A DNA stretch of 64,000 bases from Beverwykella pulmonaria (lineage: Eukaryota > Ascomycota > Dothideomycetes > Pleosporales > Melanommataceae), in assembly GCA_001599595.1 (NCBI GenBank), contig BCHH01000019.1, positions 498,411 to 562,410 on the forward strand. The letters are read 5' to 3'. Position numbers and translations under genes: made by a program. This document shows, piece by piece, positions 46,080-57,376 of the stretch (position 1 is its first letter; each line of letters begins with the position of its first letter). The notes below the pieces were generated by a model. The model searched no databases, had not been told where the DNA came from, and saw nothing but the letters and a program-made list of their open reading frames with translations.

Positions 46080-47132
46080 TTACTCTTTCCCCTGCCCCTC
46101 CAGTGCAGCCAACCCCTTTAGCGCCCCTTCCGCTCCGCAGCTCGAAAACCTCCACCTTCCCGCCCACCACCGTCCCGCCGTTCTCAACAACACCCATCTC
46201 ACTATCTCCGGCATATCAGGCCAATTCCTCCACCTCCCCCCTTCAAACCCTCGATCCAAATTGAAGAAAAAGAACATATGACCTTCGGTGAATGATAGCA
46301 TACCCATGATCTTCAGCTCCTCAGCCTCGTACAGTCTCAGGAAAGTTTTGTCTGAATTTGGTGAGTTGGAGAAGTGAGGGTGTGAGGAGATGGAGAGCAG
46401 GGTGGGGATTTCGGATGTGAGGTGGGAGATGAGAGAGGGGGCAAGAGTGTCAATCAACTCCGTTAATCTTTTACCGTTGAACTTCTCTACTTCTGCGGGT
46501 GGGTTGGATGGGGCAGGCGTGGATTTGAGACTACGGAGGTACGTCGCGTACGCATCTAATGCATCGTGGAAAAGAGCGTGCTCGGCGACGTTCTTATCCA
46601 TCAGCCCCTTCTCCCCAGCAAGATTCTCGATCGCGGGGAACAGACTTGTCTCTTCGAGGTCGTGGTGCGCTATGCAATTGATTGCGTTAGCTAAGTTTAA
46701 TCCCATCTCTGTGTTAACTCTAACACCGTGATCTTATCCTAGCTAGGCATCCATTATATGTGATCTCCTCTCCCAAGTCTTCGAAATCGAATCCACGAAA
46801 AAACGTACCTTTCAAAACCTCAAACCAGCAATATGCATACCCGACAAAGCTCTCCGTGTCCTCTTCTTTGATGAATCTCGCTTGCTTGTAGATGCTATTC
46901 AGACCGCGGATGATGACGTTGTGCGCGAGGGCCATGCGGCTCGCTACTAGGACGAATTGACTGGGACTCGGGTCCTTGCTCGTTCGTTAGTCCTCATTAC
47001 GCATAATTGAAGAAAGTGAAGGGAGGAATGCGGGGGACATGGAACTACATTGAATTCATGCGCCGGCGTCTGGACAAGCGGAAACGGCCCGTCTGCGTAT
47101 TTCGTATGCATATTGACATGCTTGAGCGCCAT
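46080..47132 (-). CDS. Hemerythrin-like (HHE) domain protein
   Basis: Predicted non-haem diiron four-helix protein of 279 aa in three exons: 47132..47049, 46974..46809 and 46669..46080. The reading starts MALKHVNMHTKYADGPFPL. Putative metal-binding positions are His46 (RMALAHNVIIRGLN), a cluster at HHDLEETSLFPAIE, the histidines of EHALFHDALDAY, and the HxxxE in ISHLTSEIPTLL. The second intron is canonical (GTACGT, GCTAAC, CATAG). The first uses a GTAGTT donor and a GCAAG acceptor and keeps phase 0. Fungal members are usually called hypothetical; iron, oxygen or NO sensing or storage are possibilities, not shown here. Confidence 0.82.
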
Positions 47133-48178
47133 TTCCCCCAGTCCCAATCTTACACAGGTATAATAATGTTGGTGCGTGAAGAATTGTCGACGCTGAGTTA
47201 GACTTTTCCGAAGATTTAGTGGATATGTATTCGAGATGCTCAATGATCGCTTCATCACAAATAGAGGGAGCTACAGAAAACAGTAGCTTTCTTCTTATAT
47301 ACGTCATGTTCGCTCCTTATCTAGGCTTCCGTGTATTGGTGTACTGTCCGAGCTCACGTGATCGGTAGTTACAGTTTTGCCGAGCGAGGAACGAGCAAAA
47401 GAATCGGGTGGGAGAGGTGCGGAGAAAATGTTTACAATCTACTGGACTGAGGTATGCGCGTTGTAGTACGTAGTTGTCAAACTGCAAACTCGTCAATACT
47501 TTGCATTTAGAGTTGGATCAATGTTCATGGACACCTACGACCATCGCCGCTTCACCGCTGGCCCCTCTCAAGGGGCGTTCAAGGAAAGCACAAAAACAAG
47601 CACACGAGCACGACAAAAGCCTTAGTTCAAAGAAAAAGTTGTGGTCTCATTTTTCTTCCGATGAAGGATAGCCCTTTCTAATATACCCCTACCTTCCCAC
47701 CAACAACCCCAGCCAGTGGAGAGAGCAGAGAGTCCAATACAATGTAGCGAATGTGGGGGTATTTGGGAATGGAAGAAAGTCGAGACAGCAAACAGAACAA
47801 GACTTGGATACAAGATGGAGAAAGACAAGGTACAGACATCTCTCCATCACTGCCCAACAAGATATAAACTCCGTCCTGGTGGATACCATTGCCGACCCAC
47901 CCAGAACCGTCCGTCCATTCCGTGTGTATGATCCAGTTCCCACCCATCCCATTCCCATCGCTAATAACAACATGATCCGGTATCAATCTGGTAACGAAGG
48001 GTTGAATGCAGACAAACTGACAAGGGGGTAACATGCAGGGAGACACCGGAACTCAAAAGCAGTCGCTTCGTAAAATCATGAAATAAACAAGGGGTGGGCA
48101 TAGAGCCAAAAGTTCAGGTATTAAAAAGGCCAAAGCTGAAGATAGATAGGTGGATGAGGCGAAATGGTATGGCACAGT
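47133..48178. other. 1.0-kb intergenic region, no supported gene
   Basis: Between the hemerythrin-like gene start and the HAP2 stop codon, with the promoter of the former and the 3' UTR of the latter. A CACGTGA E-box-like palindrome lies near 47354. Confidence 0.35.
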
Positions 48179-49288
48179 TCATCCGTCATCATCCGCATCG
48201 TCGTCATCTTCTTCATCGTCCTCCTCGCTGGTACTGGGCCGCTGTACTGGGGCACCTGTCTTGTTCTTCTTGTTGGGTGGAGTGCCCTTGAGCTGAGCCG
48301 GAGCCTTGCGTTTTGATCCCGAACCGGCTTGAGCCTGTGATGCCTTGGCGGGTGTATGTGCGTTTTCCTTGTTACCGTCGTCTCCGAGACCATCAGGACC
48401 CTTAGCAGCATCCATCGCAGCGACTTCATCCGCCGTCAGGAATCTACCGCCGGGACCACGTGGTCGTCTCATGGCATGATTATGCCTCGACTCGTGAAGG
48501 TACGGCTTTCGCCCTTTGGATGTAAGACGGAGAGCGTCTTCGAGCTTCTGACGCGCCAGCCGCCTTTTCAGGATCCTGTGGAACTGTTTGGCATTGACAT
48601 AAAGAGGGGCCTCCTCCGCCTGTGCTCCGGACACCAATTCAGGTGACTGTGCGTGTTGGGGGGCCTGCTGAGCCATGGGTGGGACAGAGGGTCTTGGAGC
48701 AGCATGATTCATCACGGGCTGGGGTGGCTGCATAGCAGGACTGCTAATCTGCGTGCTCATTCGGCGTTGTTGAATCGCTTGACCTGGGGTCATCTGCACC
48801 TGGGATGGAAGAGCGCCGGCACTCATCGCATTTGATACTGCGGTGGGTGAGCGGGGCGCGACGCGACCATCGGTCTTGAGTTGGCCGCCAGATAGACGTG
48901 GTGAGGCGCGCGGATCTTGCGCAAGTTGGCCTTGGAGAGCATTCTGGTCGTAGTATCCGGCGGGACCCGCAGCCGCAGCTGTCGCCATCGCCGCCGCTTG
49001 TGTTGGTGACATCCCATATTGTTGATGCATACCCGGGGGCATGTACCCTGGCTGAGCATAATTCATCTGTTGATGGTGCTGTGGGTTGGGCGCGCCGCCC
49101 TGCGCGTAGGGGTTGCCTTGCGACGGGAGTATGGGAGAGGTTTGTTGGTATGAATGCATTTGTTGTTGTTGGGTTGGTGATGTTATGGATGGGTTCCCCG
49201 CGGCTGGGTTGGGCGCCCCAGCATAACTTTGCATGTGTGCGGGGGCGTGCCCGTGGTGAGGTTGCTGGTACTGCGCGTAATCAGTCAT
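48179..49288 (-). CDS. HAP2: CCAAT-binding complex subunit HapB/Hap2 (NF-YA)
   Basis: DNA-contacting subunit of the heterotrimeric CCAAT-binding complex, a broad fungal activator that also works with HapX in iron regulation. The protein is 369 aa in one exon. The conserved domain lies at about 227-290. Its subunit-association helix reads [20 protein letters not shown], followed by the DNA-binding segment [20 protein letters not shown] ending in RFLTADEV. The N-terminal 220 residues are Gln/Pro/Ala-rich ([10 protein letters not shown]), typical of an activation region. The C-terminus has a basic cluster (KRKAPAQ, PPNKKNK) and an acidic end ([15 protein letters not shown]). No intron is needed. 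Confidence 0.95.
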   Translation of the reverse strand: MTDYAQYQQPHHGHAPAHMQSYAGAPNPAAGNPSITSPTQQQQMHSYQQTSPILPSQGNPYAQGGAPNPQHHQQMNYAQPGYMPPGMHQQYGMSPTQAAAMATAAAAGPAGYYDQNALQGQLAQDPRASPRLSGGQLKTDGRVAPRSPTAVSNAMSAGALPSQVQMTPGQAIQQRRMSTQISSPAMQPPQPVMNHAAPRPSVPPMAQQAPQHAQSPELVSGAQAEEAPLYVNAKQFHRILKRRLARQKLEDALRLTSKGRKPYLHESRHNHAMRRPRGPGGRFLTADEVAAMDAAKGPDGLGDDGNKENAHTPAKASQAQAGSGSKRKAPAQLKGTPPNKKNKTGAPVQRPSTSEEDDEEDDDDADDDG

Positions 49289-52200
49289 GACTGCGCGTCC
49301 CTGAGGTACAAGACACCTTTGGGAGTACAGCGATGAGCTAAATGTACGCGATGTCAGGCGGCGTAGCTTCGAGTATTACCCCAGATACGCCACTTATCGA
49401 GCACAAGCCCGGCCTGCTGTATCGGTGCGCGTGGAAGGCGTTTGAGTGGTGCGCTGATATTGAGCCTCTCGTGATGGTCGAGTGGGAAAGTGTGATTGGG
49501 ACGCTCGGGGAGTTTGGGGTCGCGACTGGGTTGGTGGCGAGTGTAGAAACGCGACTGGAAACAGAGAGCCGCAACTACTGGTGGAGGGTTGGAGCCTGGA
49601 GAAGAGGCGAGATTAGCAGGCGGCCAATGGTGGGGAATTCTGAGGACCAATGCAGGCGCAGCTTACCAGGAGCTGGAGTCTCGCGTCGAGTTGATACGAT
49701 GGTCTCTGGCTGTGTCGGACCGGTGGTGGATTCAGAGCTGACTCGATATGCTCTTGTTTGCTGATCGAGTGCTCTCAGTTGGGACGGGGGGACTATCTAG
49801 GCACCTTGAAGGGTTGGAGCGCGTCACGGCAGGCCTGATGCTTGATGCGTTGTCAATGGCCACGCTGCTGAGGCGGTCGATGAGGCGCAACTCGAGGGAT
49901 TGGGTCAGCCGGGGGGTGTCGTCGTGAGGCGGTGCTTGGTGTGTACGTGCGGTTCAAAAAGGGCCGCGCCGTGTGGGGTTTGGACCGTTGTGGGAGTTCG
50001 CCAGTGAGGCCGGACTTGTAAAAGAGTTTACTCTGCGCGCAGCAATTGTCAGTTAGCTTGAAGAGCTCAGAGAGGAGCAATTGGGTGCAGTCGAGGGTGG
50101 GCATGTGCTGGCGGGCGGGCGATTGGAGGCGATGCGTTGGCAATGCAGGTTCATGCATGGCTACGAGCACACTTACCGACTTTAATCAGCGGCAGCGCAT
50201 CCACGTCGCAGGCCGCAATTGCGCGTGCACAAGCGATTGCCGTCACGGTGGCGGCGGACAGGCTCTTTCGCGCTGAGTGGATCGCAACACAGCACTCTAT
50301 GCGCGGCTGCAATGTTTGTTCTGGCGGACAGCAACGGCGCAGTGTATATTATTACTTGCGCGCAGCTGATCTGCTGGTACCGAGGCCGCTGGCAGCGGTA
50401 CACTAGGCAAGGCCACCGTGCGCTAGCAATGGGCTGGTGTTGTTGCTCTGTCTGGTGCGGGCGTGTTAGCAGGGTGAGCTGTGCATCGCATGCGGATGAT
50501 GAGGCTGCGAAGTTTGTACACGCGAGAGGCACCTCGCGCGCGACGGACGGCGGCAGCAGCAGCAGCTCTTGCGCGAGGATGCGCGCTGGGGAGCGGCGCG
50601 CGTAGCGGCGGGCGAGTGGGAATTGGATGGACGAGAGGGATTCCAGCAGAAACGTACCGAAGCGCAGTCCGCAGCAGACGGCGGTCACGAGATTTTGAGG
50701 TGGTGAGGTCGGGCTGGGCGGGCTGGAGGCTGCGGCTGGGGACGCTGTTGTCTCACCGGCGCGTGCGGACGGCGGGCTCTGGCAAGTCGGGCACGCACGC
50801 ACGCTGTGTGGACGCGCCTGTGTTCAGCAGAGGACCCCGTTCGACGTCGTCCACGAGCCTCGTCGTAGTGCAGACTCGTGATGGTCGCGAGTGATGGCCA
50901 AAGTGATAGGTGGGCTGGTTTGCTGGCGATGGGAAGGTGATTGGACACTGGGGAGGGAAAGAGCGAAGAGACTGGATTGGCCTTTGAGCGAGCGTCGCTC
51001 TTTCTATTCGACACGGCCCCGGCCAGCGCCTGACCTGACTCAGTAATTACAGGGTTCGCGGCACCAATAATACGCCCCCGCCGCTGCCTTTTCCGCCTCT
51101 TTTCTGCGCCCCCGCACCCTCGCCGCTGGCTCGCGGGATGTTTATGATTTATCCCTCGCCTGCTGCTGCTGCTTCTCAGGCTCCAAGGCCGCGCTCTGTT
51201 CAAAGCATCGAGGCCAAACATGGTAGCCGTCTGGCTGACATGACGGCCACCGTGCCAGCAGACACGGTGACGGCCGGGCCTGCGCGGACAGGACGCTCGC
51301 CAACTCCGCAGGCACTCGATGACGTCCGGGCAGGCGGTGAGTGCTTGGGCTTGACGTGTCGCTCGCTTCGTCCTGCACGCACGCCGCCAGGCCTCAGCGC
51401 GAAAGACGAGAGAGCATCGAGCGCGCCATCGTCGGTCCCTCGCGGCACCTCAATTAAGCAGAGTGCGAAGAAAAGCGCGGGCGCAGGCAAATCACAGTCA
51501 CACCCTCCGCCGAATTTCCGGCGCGTAGCCAACACGATGGAGCACATTTCCTGTCCTTTCACGCTCGCCCCCAGCACGGCTGCCCAATTGGCCCGCCGAG
51601 CCAAATTGCTGCGCCCCCTTGTCCTAAAAGCGCACGGCTAGGTAGCGCGGGATGGGCCCGCTGCTGTTCCGAAACCTTTTTTTCAGATGCCCATCATCAG
51701 TGTGGGTGCAAACTCTTCTCCAACGCTAAAGTCCCTCTGGCGGGTACAAATCGAAACTGTGAAGGACGAAAGCTGACCCTGGCTGAGATTGCTGCACTGT
51801 CGTTGAAGTGGGAGTCCAACAGGTGACAGCACATCCCGCCCGTCACAGTCGCACGGCACTTCCGTGGCACTGTCCTCCCGTGGAGCCCTGGAGCAGGGAC
51901 CCTCAGATACTCAGATACAGTACACCTGCACAGGGCCAGATGGATGCTGGTTTTCTCTGTGGCCTTGTGCTGGGAGAGTCAACAGTCTCGTGGGCGACCG
52001 AATTCACATAATCAGAGCCTGGCAGGCGCCCTGCTTGCCCTGCGCGCTCCGCGCTCTGCACCTCGCCGCCGTCAAGCCCTCGCCGCGACAAGCCTATCGA
52101 GGAGCGTCGTCGCCAGCCCCCCCGTCGATTGGCTCAGCTGCTGTCTCGGCCCCGTCTCAGCGAAGGATACGACGTCAGCGACTCTCGCGACTCCATGCAT

Positions 52201-53548
52201 CTCCAGACTCACAGTCGAGCCACAGCGTCAAAGCTTCTGATCCTCATGCAGAGAATGGCGTCGTCGCCAAAGCCATGGGCGAAAAGGGTGAGGCGCGGAG
52301 GCGGCTGCAGATCATGAATCTCGCGACTCCACAATCCCATCCTCACCCCTCGGCGGCAGCTCTGTCTCACGTTGAGAGCGTCGTCTTGTCGACCTCTCGT
52401 CCACGCGACCAGCCACCTCGATTCTCTGCAATCTCTGCTGCGTGCTGCCCGACACGGCCATGGCCATGCCGTCTCATCTCGCATTTCCACCGCCTCGATG
52501 CCTCTGCAACCCAGCCTGCCGGTTCGCCCGTGTCGTAAAGGTCACACAGCTTTGCAAACCAGCGTAAAGGCCTTCGGCGCATTACCCCAGCGTCGCCCCT
52601 TCTCCGAAAAGCAAAATTGAATGCAAATAATGGAATGCCTCTTTCGTCCATGATACTCACGCTGCGTCGCAGGACGCATGCGACATCGGCATCGTCATGG
52701 CCTCCTTGTCTGTTCCGCTCCAAGTGATGTCCCTCTCTCCACGCCCGTGTCCTCCTCGCTTCGATTGTTTTCACGTTCCTCCGTCCCTGATTTGATATTA
52801 TCCGAAACACCAGCGATCCCAAGCCCAAAACTACCGACAGACAACGTCTATCAACCATGAGGGCATTCCGGGAGTTTTATCGCAACGGTCTCGGGGTCGC
52901 CGAAAGCCGCCAGAAGGCACTCTTGCTGCCATCCCGGTCGTTGACCTGCAGCGCAACCATAGTCGCGTTCCACGACGGCGAGACGCCTCATTCTCTTACT
53001 CCTCCCTGCATCACATGATATGCCCTACCATGCAAAGTACCCAAGTACCAGAGTCAAGATGCGCGCCGGATAAAACAGCCGCTCCAGCCCTATTTCGCAG
53101 CGTATCAGTTTCGATTGCTCATCGCATTAATCAAATAAGGTTACATCTTCCGCTGACCTGCATCCCACATTCCCCTCTCTTTTCCTCCCGTTCCCCGGTC
53201 AGTCCCTTACCGTCTCTACCCGCACTCGCTCGTCCATCCACACGCCACCCATCGCCGTTCTCGTGCCCGCACGCGATGGACGGCGCTGGGTGCTGGGTCT
53301 GATGTGGATGCTCGTCGATGAGTTTCAGAATCTTGCTACTATTTTTATCCACACCCGCACGCAGCATTTCTCGGGTAAGAACGAGGATGACAGAACGTGA
53401 AGCAAGACATCCTGGAATGATGACGGACATCCTCGCTCACCACTTCCCTGTGCCTGCTTGCTTTTGATATCGAGAAGTTAATCATGAGGTGTGGTACGCT
53501 ACGCTCAGCACGGCGCCACGGGACACCTGAAAATCGGCTGGGGCGTCC
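49289..53548. other. 4.3-kb GC-rich region with no supported gene
   Basis: Upstream of HAP2. The stretch from about 49850 to 52500 is markedly GC-rich with many CGC and GCG runs, which keeps several frames open by chance (for example 50182-50802 on - and 51138-51641 on +). None has domains, plausible exon structure or a good start context. It could hold a long HAP2 leader or non-coding transcripts. Confidence 0.4.
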
Positions 53549-53962
53549 TTGCTGAGCCGGATAATCGACCATTTGACTAGCGATATTTCTTGTGACGGCG
53601 AGATAGAATTTCTGGATGAATGTCGCCTTCCTTATGCGGTCAAGAGGTCGAAGCGAAATCTACTTTCGGCGCTGTTTGGTGTCTCCGAAGTCCCAAAGTG
53701 GTATTCCCGTCCCTCAGGGTCTTCACTCACCGTTGAATCGGGAAATGAAGGACAGGCAGTATGGGTAGGGAAACATTGTGGGGAAATGAGACTGCTGTAT
53801 TTCCCATACTGTCTCCCTTGTTCCATCGAGCAATATGAACTCAAGACTCGTGCTCGCACATTGGTGTCGCAAATCCTGCGGGAGTCAACCCGCTTCCCCA
53901 CAGACGATGACAACGGGGATGAACGCGTCAACCAAGATGTTATCGAGCAAATATTGCCTTAG
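53549..53962 (+). other. Protein-like open frame without ATG, unidentified
   Basis: The frame is open for about 140 codons after an upstream TGA and ends in a TAG. It reads like a real globular protein (LLSRIIDHLTSDISCDGEIE, then YELKTRARTLVSQILRES and DERVNQDVIEQILP), but the first in-frame ATG is deep inside it. It may be a 3' exon of an unrecognised gene or a remnant. No family was recognised. Confidence 0.25.
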
Positions 53963-55209
53963 CGCGTCATCCTGCGAAAATATGGTCGTGCCTGAAGGTC
54001 AGAATTACAGCGCCGCGAGTGAAACACCTCTGGCGAAGTTGTCTCTCTTTGCATGAGCATGCTTACCCTGATACCGTGGACTGAGCTCGGTGTTTCTCTT
54101 GGCTCATTCTTACGAGTGGTAAACAGGTATGTGATGTGAAAGTTATAGATGAGTATCGATATGGGGGGTATAGGGATGTATATTTGCTGCAATAACCAAT
54201 GGCGGGGTCAATCCTGCTTTATACATGGATAATATACCACCTATAGCAGGATGGTCATAGATATATATGTTTCGACTAGTAAGCGCGGCAGATGACGGCG
54301 GGTGTGGAGGTAGGCACTGTGGGCTTGTATTGGGTAAAGTGACGCCGAGCTAGGAAGACTTGGTGAATCCGTTTTTGTTATTCCGAAAGTCTTACACAAA
54401 GATATGATTTTGATAGGACATCCTCTGTAGTAGATATCTCGGACACCTCCATCGTCTGCTTTTCAGCGATATGAATTCCGCAAAGTCTCTGAGATTCAGG
54501 CTTGTGTCTCTCCTTTCATCACATTGCAAAGATGCGATACAGGACTAGAATACTAGCATCGACACTTCATCGCGTGATATTCATACTCTAAAGGTGAAAC
54601 ATTTCGTTCTCGATGCTCCAGTCAAACTTCTAAGACATGTAAGAGGAACATGTGTAACATAGTAGACTAAGGGGGATCAGATGGCACATAAAAGAAACAG
54701 GAAACCCAGGTTCAATATATCTAAGGACACGACAGACTTTCTTCTTGAGCCAAGTACTTATAGCGAACATGTTGAATGTCAAGCGCAAATACAGTTGTGG
54801 TAGACATAAACTCACTATGAATTTTCTGAATCATCCTTTTCCCACTCCTGCCAGGTAAATATTTCTACCTCTACAGCACCTGCTTCAAATGTCTTTTTCC
54901 TGTTAACCCGAAATCACAACTCACTCCTTACCTAGCTTTCACTTTCGCATCATATCCCATACCACTACTACCACTTTTCCTCATCCTATCCGACGCTGTA
55001 GCCTTGATGTGAAGCTATCATGAGCCCTATTGGTCAACGCACAGCACCTCGGCACCTGCGAACACCAAACCAATAATCGGAAGGTCGGAAGCAGATCCCA
55101 CCCACAACTGCGGCTCTAGTTATCGACGAACGATTAAAACATCTGTCGTCTTCGATGACTCCCCGTGTTACCATGTCGCCCTCATCATCCCTCTCGTCCC
55201 AATCGCACC
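53963..55209. other. 1.2-kb region upstream of the transporter, no supported gene
   Basis: AT-rich at the left; pyrimidine/CA-rich leader-like sequence from about 54890 to the transporter start. Confidence 0.35.
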
Positions 55210-56712
55210 ATGACGAAGAGCCCGCCTTTGCAAGAGCCGGAAAAGTTAGCCGTTGTCACCCCCGACGTTCCTTATGTCGTTGAAGAGCCCAATGAGACGA
55301 AAGAGGCGCTCGTGCGCCGGACACGGTTGAAGGTGGATATTAGACTTTGTAGCATTGCGGGGATACTTTGCAGCTTGGACTTGCTTGACAGCGGCGTTAT
55401 TTCGAGCGCCTCTGTCACCTCGATGCTATCGAATCTAGGATTGGACCAAGGAAATCGGTACTCGGTGTCTATCTTCATATTCACAATCGCATCGATTGCG
55501 TTCCAACTCCCGTCTACCATTGCGGTCCGGACGTTCGGCCCTAGGATCTGGTTCTCCTTCATCACCGTGTGCTTTGGTGTCATTACACTGTGCACAGCCT
55601 TCGTGCAAACATGGAAGCAGATGATTGCGCTCAGGATCCTATTAGGCATTTCCATGTCTGGCGTGTATCCAGGCTTGACGTATTTGATCAGCACATGGTA
55701 CACACGAAAGGAGCAACAACTACGATTCGCCCTGATGCAAAGCGGAGAAGTCATCGTCCTCGCCACCGGCTCCATCGTCAACTTCGGCCTCAACCAACTC
55801 GACGGGCGCTGTGGCCTCAAAGGATGGCAGTGGATGTTTGTCGTCCAAGGCGCCATCGCAGCATTTATGGGCATTGTGACGTTCTGGTGGATGGTCGATT
55901 TCCCCGAGAATGCACACAACAGCTTCCTGTTCCTCAGCAAAGAAGAAAGCACCATCGCTGCTAGTCGAATCGAGAAGGACAGAGGGGATGTCGAGGCGGA
56001 TTTGTTTTCCTGGACCAAAGTGTTAACACATGCGAAGGACCCCAAGGTGTATGGGTTCTGCACGATGTACTTTCTGCAGAACCTGGTGTCGACAAGCCTG
56101 TCGTACTTCTTGCCGATCATCCTGCAGGGCGGCATGGGATTTGGCTCCAACAAGGCGATCCTCCTGTCGGCGCCACCGTACTACTATGCCGTTGTCCCCG
56201 CTATCTTGTCTTCGATCGTGGGAGACCGATTTCAGCTCCGTGGCCCGATCATCATGTTCAATTCCATCTGTCTCATCGTTGGGTTCTGCATGCTCGGCTT
56301 CACGGACCAAGTTACGGTGCGGTATGTGGGAACCTTTCTCGCAACGGGTGCGTATGTGGCGAATTGGGCGGCCATGGCAACGTACCAGGCGAACAATATC
56401 GTTGGCCAGTGGAAGAGAGTGTTCACGGCTGCTGCGGTTACGGCGTTCAATGGTGCGGGCGGGATTGCGGGGAGCTTTATTGTGAGGAGGCCCGAGGCCC
56501 CGAGGTATATGACAGCGATTTGGGTGTCGATTGGGTGAGTGGGATATACACTTCAAGGTGTTGACGTTGGTGCTAATCATGTTCGCAGGTCGCATATCTT
56601 GATCATTGCCTGTGTCGCGGGCTTCTCGCTGTACTTTTATATGGCGAATCAGCGGCAGCGGATGGGGAAGAAAGTCATTGAGGGCACGGAGGGGTTTAGG
56701 TTCACGTATTGA
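55210..56712 (+). CDS. MFS transporter of the anion:cation symporter (Dal5/Tna1-like) family
   Basis: Plasma-membrane secondary transporter for small organic anions such as allantoate, nicotinate or other carboxylates; the substrate is not predictable. Exons 55210..56534 and 56589..56712 give 482 aa. The intron has a GTGAGT donor, a GCTAAT branch site and a CGCAG acceptor. About 12 hydrophobic segments are present. Family features include LCSLDLLDSGVISSASVTSM in TM1, GISMSGVYPGLTYLISTWYT between TM4 and TM5, and WQWMFVVQGAIAAFMGIVTF at TM6. The central loop contains FPENAHNSFLFLSKEES. The C-terminal cytosolic tail is short. The start at 55210 was chosen because the upstream extension has no ATG. 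Confidence 0.93.
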
Positions 56713-57376
56713 GCGCAGCAGTTGCTCTTGAATATGGCCAGATGATGAGATTTTGGTATCAATATATTGGTATAGAGAGATTCTCGATGTGGGACTAGCG
56801 AGCCAAAGGAGGTAATGAGGGTACTGCTTTCGCCAGCGTATTCCAGCCATAGAGAACAGGATCGTATAAAGTATGCAGTACTCTGGAAAAGAAATGCATC
56901 CACGACACATACCAGTGCAACCAGATTTTGTAACAATCTTGGCTTCGGATACATTCTCCAATAATAGACTCATGGGCGTTGACGTTATTACCACGGCCAA
57001 GCTGCCACAAACGCGCGCCTTGCCGGATCCGACGCATGCGTGGCTCGAGCTCGCCCGACCAACAGCATTTGTCTCATCTCCCACAACCTCCACACTGCGC
57101 ACTGCACATACCACCTCGAATTCACGCCTCCCACATCGAGCCCGGCCTTCACTGCTTCTTGTTGATACTCTCCTCACCAGCCCTTGCCGGCGGGCCCTTC
57201 TGCTTGCCGACGACCCGCAGCTGCCTCCAGCTCGACGGCACACTACCAACACTACCCCCGTGGTCTCCGCCTAGTTTATGCACAACTCCTTAGGTCAACG
57301 TCACCTGTAGCACCATCTCTCTCTCTCCCTCCGCCTCCCCGCCTGAAGGTGCGCTGCACCCTGCTCGCCCACCACG
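56713..57376. promoter_or_regulatory. Intergenic region ahead of SLA1
   Basis: 664 bp between the transporter stop codon and the SLA1 start. The last 350 bp are C/T- and CA-rich, like a fungal promoter and leader. No gene is supported. Confidence 0.4.
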
